Positions 60,001 to 64,000 of a stretch of 64,000 bases of DNA are shown one piece after another. Made by a program: the position numbers and the translations under genes. Numbering within the stretch: the stretch's first letter is position 1; every line of letters starts with the position of its first letter. The notes beneath the pieces are model-generated. The model was not told the origin of the DNA, did not search any database, and saw nothing but the letters and a program-made list of their open reading frames with translations. The stretch covers positions 14,649,501-14,713,500 of the forward strand of contig NC_053415.1 in NCBI RefSeq assembly GCF_016859285.1, in the 5' to 3' direction. This stretch comes from Xiphias gladius (lineage: Eukaryota; Chordata; Actinopteri; Istiophoriformes; Xiphiidae).

Positions 60001-61309
60001 CAATACTTGTGTTGCTTTCACTTCTCTTTCACTTAAAAGAAAAAACATTCATCATTCATGGCCCCCAGACTCTCAGGAAACAAACAGACTCAACTGTTAA
60101 CCAGTTATTTCTAATCATTGTGAGATAACAGTTGCTCATTCTTGTTAACAGTGAGATCTTTGTAATCACATTATTTCTAGGTGAGGACGGAGATAGGCTT
60201 TGAGCTGACCTCACTGTGCCCTTGGTGTTCTTCAGGACTGTAGCCGCAAACAGTTGGGTGACGCCCACTAGACTGATACCATCAACCTCCACTATCTGGT
60301 CATTCACCTGTATACTAGAAAGACAAGAGACAGTGATTACAAAGATGTTCTCAAAGCATTTCACCCATTGCACCACCTTCAGCATAGCAAGTAAAGATTA
60401 AAAAAATGCAGTTGCCTCAATGCAGCTGGGATGCCTGGGAAACAGAAGTAGTGAGACTATTTTCTTTAGCTTCCTCATGAAGTTATAAATAAATCTGGTT
60501 GTTTGTGGCTTGTCGAAAGAGGAGGAATTCCTAGAGTGTGACATTAAAAACTGTTGTGGTGCAGTGTCAAGTGAGAGCGTGCCATGTTTCCCGTTGTATA
60601 CAAAACGTTTCTAGTGTGACTCTTGTAAGGAGACTTAAGTTTGGGGCTGTGAACAAAAGGGTTTCAACGCTTTAACTCACCGTCCATCTTTTTCAGCTGC
60701 TCCTCGCTCTGTTATGGTCTTCACAAAAATGCCAAGCTTTTCCAAACCCTGGTCGGCTCCCACTCCCATTCCTATGATACTGATACCAAGCCCATTGTCT
60801 CCTGAATGCAGAAAAATTAGGAAGATTTTAAAGGGTTGGCAGAAAAAAACTGCATACAATCAGGCTAAATTTCACACCATTATGCCTTAGACAAACTCAA
60901 CATATTGAAACTCACATACGAGTATATGTGAAATGACTTTCATGTTTGTGTAGACTACATTATTTGATGTCATTGATTGAAATAAATATTACTGATGCAA
61001 AATCTAAACCAAAGTCACAACCCTAAAATGTTAAAATACACAAAAGTCAATACTGTTTTCTTTGTAGGGCAGTTGCTTTTGTGCACCTTGGTGAAAATAC
61101 GTCCCCCGCTTATAAAATGTTCTTCACTGGTTGCTTATGACACATATGAATTTACCTTCAGCCTTAATAAATTCACCTTTCTCAATTTCCACAGGGAACA
61201 CATCCATCTTCTCCACTCTCTTCTCCAACTCATACTCTGCAGATGCTGCGACTGGGTCCACATCATCATTTCGCCGATCATATTCCTCATTGGAGAAGGT
61301 ACTGAAGAC
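49447..61309 (-). CDS. ppp1r9a: Neurabin-1-like actin/PP1 scaffold (3' 17 exons; 5' end outside window)
   Basis: Exons in transcript order: 61309-61177, 60801-60681, 60314-60210, 59805-59670, 58723-58565, 58440-58387, 57875-57646, 56742-56646, 56547-56421, 56244-56090, 55509-55185, 55098-55041, 54952-54881, 54396-54189, 51929-51813, 50721-50533, 49605-49447; all phases agree, giving 814 residues. The first visible exon ([16 protein letters not shown]) corresponds to the segment just after the PP1-docking region of neurabins; the actin- and PP1-binding N-terminus must lie beyond base 64000. The PDZ domain ([20 protein letters not shown]...[10 protein letters not shown]) spans about residues 38-127. 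Coiled coil follows ([33 protein letters not shown]), then a Ser/Pro-rich low-complexity region, then a C-terminal SAM domain. The SAM domain separates neurabin-1 from spinophilin, which lacks it. Neurabin is a dendritic-spine and cell-junction scaffold bringing PP1 to F-actin. Which fish paralogue (a, or an 'a-like' copy) this is remains open. Confidence 0.92.
49606..50532 (-). other. ppp1r9a: ppp1r9a last intron, with MITE copy
   Basis: Contains a diverged MITE copy (about 49690-50080) and otherwise AT-rich DNA without a recognised feature. Confidence 0.75.
49690..50080. mobile_element. Diverged MITE (TGCAAC...family)
   Basis: Left end GGGCTGAAACTAATG...GATTAATCTGCAG and right end GACGATTGATTAACCAACTAATCGTTTCATTGTTTCTG fit the family termini. 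The interior TTCCCAGAACC...GACATCTTCAGTTTGTTTATTTTGTCCAAACAACAGT is typical. Heavily diverged. Confidence 0.65.
50533..50721 (-). CDS. ppp1r9a: ppp1r9a exon encoding the SAM domain
   Basis: A 63-codon exon, phase 0 at both ends, encoding the start of the SAM domain ([20 protein letters not shown]...[13 protein letters not shown]). The domain continues into the last exon ([20 protein letters not shown]). Symmetric phase means the exon could be skipped without changing frame, but that would destroy the SAM fold. Confidence 0.93.
50722..51812 (-). other. ppp1r9a: ppp1r9a intron
   Basis: AT-rich intron with a plus-strand A-run (about 51444-51462). I see no other gene or clear transposon in it. 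Confidence 0.75.
51930..54188 (-). other. ppp1r9a: ppp1r9a intron carrying a foldback element
   Basis: The longest neurabin intron in the window. Its last third is occupied by the 700-bp inverted-repeat element at 53416-54117, which ends only about 70 bp from the next exon. The first part is featureless AT-rich sequence. Confidence 0.8.
53416..54117. mobile_element. ~700-bp foldback (inverted-repeat) element, TTAA-flanked
   Basis: The left arm (53416-~53655) and right arm (~53888-54117) are inverted copies over about 230 bp each with moderate divergence. Shared pieces include TTAAAGGA, CCCATAAAT-TGGCTATTG-GGCTCTATG, GCTAACTTTGCA, CTACAGCTTTTC-AAATAAAC and GAGTCTGACCCAAAGTAAAC. A unique spacer of about 230 bp separates them. 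Both ends show TTAA followed by AGGA, as expected for a TTAA-duplicating (piggyBac-type) or related element, though TTAA could also belong to the arm. No transposase frame. The ORFs over the arms are incidental. Confidence 0.8.
54189..54396 (-). CDS. ppp1r9a: ppp1r9a exon with a charged RD repeat
   Basis: Encodes a low-complexity linker containing [20 protein letters not shown], produced by a purine-rich AGGGAC/AGAGAC repeat. The coding frame is fixed by the phase-2 join to the previous exon ([11 protein letters not shown]) and the phase-0 join to the next (KNK-SFSVIDD). The other open frames over this exon are shadows. Confidence 0.85.
56743..57645 (-). other. ppp1r9a: ppp1r9a intron with a LINE remnant
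   Basis: Most of the intron consists of a T-run (56998-57024) and the internally deleted retrotransposon at 57025-57540, inserted opposite to the direction of the host gene. Confidence 0.75.
57025..57540 (+). mobile_element. Truncated L2/Rex1-like LINE
   Basis: The plus-strand frame from 57030 reads [20 protein letters not shown], the reverse-transcriptase motif (QSGFR-HHST-TA) of L2/Jockey-clade LINEs. About 300 bp later comes a degenerate ORF end ([29 protein letters not shown]). The region between these motifs is missing, so this is an internally deleted, inactive copy. It lies antisense within a neurabin intron. Confidence 0.7.
58724..59669 (-). other. ppp1r9a: ppp1r9a intron after the PDZ exons
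   Basis: No gene, clear repeat or conserved motif was recognised in this intron. Confidence 0.7.
60210..60801 (-). CDS. ppp1r9a: ppp1r9a PDZ-domain exon pair
   Basis: Exons 60801-60681 and 60314-60210 encode most of the PDZ domain, joined in phase 2 at DG-R-IQVND. The carboxylate-binding loop is [10 protein letters not shown] (GLGI at residues ~47-50). This is the part most strongly conserved with mammalian neurabin and spinophilin, whose PDZ domains bind partners such as p70 S6 kinase and kalirin-7. Confidence 0.93.
61156..61176 (-). other. ppp1r9a: Alternative 5' splice-site extension of a ppp1r9a exon
   Basis: Beyond the donor at 61176/61171 (AAAG/GTGAAT) a second donor (GAAG/GTAAAT) lies 21 nt further. 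Both leave the same phase, so its use would add seven residues (GEFIKAE) immediately before the PDZ domain. The shorter form aligns without a gap to mammalian neurabin. Confidence 0.4.
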
Positions 61310-62269
61310 CTGTATTGGTCAAAATATCAAGTGTATAGCTTCAATACACCACCTTCTATTTCCTTAGCAAGCAGTTAAGCATCATACAGATTCATGCTGA
61401 TGGGTGTCTGCACAGACATGGGCATATTATTTTCACTTTTGAGCTATTCTTATTTATCTGGGCAAACTGAACAAGGACACATTCTTCATTCGGCAGAAAC
61501 TGCATTGTGAGGGAAAATTACACTCATACTTTGGACCTTTACTACGGAAATTAAGGTCTAGTGCACTACTGAAGCACACTTTAACAGCTGCTGAAGGGTA
61601 GCATAGCCTTTTGTTGATGATTTGGACAACGGACATTGAAACCAACTCCTTTACTCATCAAACTTGTTATCATTTCCAGAAGTGTGTCTGACAGAGATTA
61701 TGAAACTGAATAATCTTTAATTATCTATCTATACAGACTGCATTTTAATTGCTGTTGGTGATCTTTTTCATTTCTAATGAAAGATTTATCAATCATAGTT
61801 TTTGAATGGATGTAAATCAAGTGTCAATGACAAGGAAGCAGAAGACATACTCTGGAGGAATTTGATCACAGTTTTATAAAGCTGTGAACTTTGCAGGCAG
61901 GCCTCACAAAGTACCATGTGTGTCCCAGAGACTGTTTTCTGGTTGGAATTATAAAAGGACACACACGCAGTACGGTAGACCATGAGCAGAATGGAAAGTA
62001 GGGCACAGCTGGGGAGAGCTAAGCAGTGGATGTAACAAAGATCAATGTTCGGAGGAGACAAGTGAGGTCATCAGCACAGTAAAAAGAAATAAAATCAAGA
62101 GCAATACAAAGAAAACTAGAATTACCGCCTCATGGTTGTATGCCTCTGCAAGCCAGTCTTGCAGTTTGCTACATGTATTATATGAGTATGGACAGACATG
62201 GTTGTAAAGACTTTGAAGGAATTTAATAAAAAGGTATTAAGTGTATTTTGTCATAATTATGTGTTATGG

Positions 62270-62478
62270 CCAAAACATGTTTCGTGAGGTCATAGTGACC
62301 TTGACCTTTGACCACCAAAATCTAATCAGTTCATCCTTGAGACTGTTTTTGCCAAATATTAAGAAATTTCCTCAAGGTGTTCTGAGATACTGCAAGAATG
62401 GGACGGACGGATGCCCAGATGGACAACCGGAAAACATAATGCCTCTAGTCATGCTGTTGCTGGTGCGGAGGCATGAAA
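62270..62478 (+). mobile_element. Dispersed teleost repeat (retrotransposon 3'-end type)
   Basis: Carries GAGGTCATAGTGACCTTGACCTTTGACCACC, AATCTAATCAGTTCATCCTTGAG, AATGGGACGGACGGATG and CATAATGCCTCTAGTC...GCGGAGGCATGAAAAGG. I recognise this order of blocks from an abundant fish repeat, probably the 3' part of a non-LTR element. Non-coding. Confidence 0.7.
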
Positions 62479-62724
62479 AGGAATTCCCTAACCTTCAGTC
62501 AACGGGTATTACACAGTGCTCAACCCCAGCCTTAAAAATTTTACACACAGCAACAATTTGTGCTATTCACCTTAATCCACTCTGAAACACACCCCCAGGA
62601 TCAAGCTAAAGTAAGCACTACAATATTTAGGATAAAATGGACTGGAAATTACCATCTGTTGTGTCTCAGTTACTACAATGTAGTCAGAGTACACAGTTCA
62701 TTATGTTTTAAGACAAAGTTATCA

Positions 62725-63003
62725 GCAGGGCTGCAGCAACAATTATTCTCATTATTTTACACACTTACAATTATTTTGATTAATCTTCTGATTCTTTTCT
62801 CAATTAATCTTTTCAACAAAAATGCAGTAAATAGTGAAAAATGTCCACCGCAGTTCAAACAACAGTCCAAAACCTAACGATTTTTTAACTTACTATCCAA
62901 AAATAATAAATAAATAAATTTTAATTTCCAGAAAGTCAAATCCCATTTGACTTTCCTTTTTTGCTTAAATGATTTTGGTTGTCAGAATAGTTGCTAATAA
63001 ATT
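62725..63003. mobile_element. Diverged MITE (TGCAGC...family)
   Basis: Left end CAGGGCTGCAGCAACAATTATTCTCATTATTTT and GATTAATCTTCTGATTCTTTTCTCAATTAATC match the family's left half. The right end GGTTGTCAGAATAGTTGCTAATAAATTTTC is degenerate. Confidence 0.7.
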
Positions 63004-64000
63004 TTCTGTCCAAAAGCTAACTGTTGTAGCTCGACTTAACAGCACTGCAAGGTCTTCTAAATTCTCTTAAAGCCAACAAGACCTGCCATGATATCCAAGC
63101 AGAGTCTGACCGAATTTACAAAGTCCTCTAAAGCATGCATTGTAACTGATATAGAGGTCTGAATAAAAGAAACAGAACATCGGACCTGACACAGTCCCAA
63201 AGGTACAAGGAATCTTGAGAAGAACCAGAGTTATTACAGATATAACGCATTGTTGATTAAAAAAAAAAGAAAAAAAGAAAATTAGATTAGAGTTTAGCAG
63301 ACTCCATCAGGGCCTAATGCTTGATATGGGTCGATAACATAAAACGCCAGCTTGGTCATTATTATACTTAATCTGGGTGGAGTCATGACAATACTAGTGG
63401 TGTTTACAGGATGTTGGCATCAATATCAAAAGGCGTAGCTGACTGAGTTGATAATGAGCAACCCGATAAATTTACTGAATAATAGACTTACTGATTGGAT
63501 GGAGCAAAACAAAAGAGTTGGTTCTTGGAATTTAAACAGAGGAAAGTGGGAAAAGTAAGAGTTGCAGGTAGAATATGAATACAGAAGAAGCATGAAGCAG
63601 TGTCCATATTGAATTTTCGCTGAGCCTCATTATCGACTGCATTGATTTTTTTTTTTTTCTAAAATAATTGCCTAAAAGAGAAATGCGTAAAAAGACTGCA
63701 TTAAGCCTCATAGTTGCAATAAACAGAGAATAAACTTTGGACTTCTTGCAACTTCCTGGACCCTAACTAGTTGCCTCAAGTACTGTGTGTGCTCTGACTA
63801 CATTTTTTAGTCAATTTCAATCTCTTTTTAAATGTTTTTCTAGGAACAAAAGATCAAGTTTCCCTTTAATTTCAAATTTATTAATCTCTGGGGATGATGT
63901 TATCAAGTTAAGTCAAGTTAGTGAGCTAGTACAGAGCAGTTCTTTCAAGAGAAGGAACCACACGATTAAGAACCCAGATTTGCGGGGTCATATTTGAGGG

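Larger units (their letters stand above)
61310..64000. other. ppp1r9a: ppp1r9a upstream intron, running off the window
   Basis: I searched the minus strand for the large N-terminal coding exon of neurabin (actin-binding region and RVxF-type PP1 site) and did not find it. The region holds a teleost repeat (62270-62478) and a MITE copy (62725-63003). The rest is AT-rich with no recognised feature. Confidence 0.75.

Noticed and set aside
61454..62061. Minus-strand frames as possible upstream neurabin exons
   Set aside because: No neurabin N-terminal or PP1-docking motif and no splice sites in the needed phase; the missing exon probably lies beyond 64000.

Overview
The window is vertebrate nuclear DNA, almost certainly from a teleost fish, probably a spiny-rayed (percomorph) one. 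The evidence is split genes with GT-AG introns, AATAAA poly(A) signals, short introns, abundant microsatellites and several non-autonomous transposon families that I recognise from acanthopterygian genomes. Gene order matches the vertebrate DLX2-ITGA6-PDK1 neighbourhood (human 2q31), with a nucleoporin p62 gene inserted and a neurabin gene at the far end. It is not bacterial, and no operon, CRISPR array, phage or other new defence-type system is visible.

Layout. 1-5.4 kb: gene-free DNA downstream of dlx2, where the partner gene dlx1 and the shared intergenic enhancers would be expected in dlx1/dlx2 clusters; no dlx1 exon is inside the window. 5.4-6.8 kb (minus): complete three-exon dlx2, with a TATA/CCAAT-like promoter near 7.05-7.10 kb. 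7.1-15.8 kb: dlx2-itga6 intergenic DNA with a good CTCF-like motif and a diverged tandem duplication. 16.0-36.4 kb (plus): complete itga6, reconstructed exon by exon, with 24 common coding exons plus the two alternative cytoplasmic-tail exons (A and B). 37.8-39.6 kb (minus): nup62 in two coding exons, tail-to-tail with itga6. 40.9-46.4 kb (plus): complete pdk1 in 11 coding exons, head-to-head with nup62. 49.4-61.3 kb (minus): the last 17 coding exons of a neurabin-1 gene (ppp1r9a-like: PDZ, coiled coil, SAM), tail-to-tail with pdk1; its 5' coding exon(s) lie beyond base 64000.

The genes do not form one pathway. dlx2 is a homeobox transcription factor of forebrain, branchial arch and neural crest. 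itga6 is a laminin receptor subunit. nup62 is a nuclear pore FG-nucleoporin. pdk1 is a mitochondrial kinase that inhibits pyruvate dehydrogenase. Neurabin is an actin/PP1 scaffold. All exon joins were checked by hand for reading phase and GT-AG ends; none was checked against transcripts.

The less ordinary content is in non-coding DNA: a hAT-like element with a probable 8-bp target duplication in itga6, a ~700-bp foldback element flanked by TTAA in the neurabin gene, a second TTAA-flanked inverted-repeat element next to the itga6 alternative tail exons, a recurrent teleost hAT-like MITE family, LINE remnants, and a tandem-donor choice at the edge of the neurabin PDZ domain.
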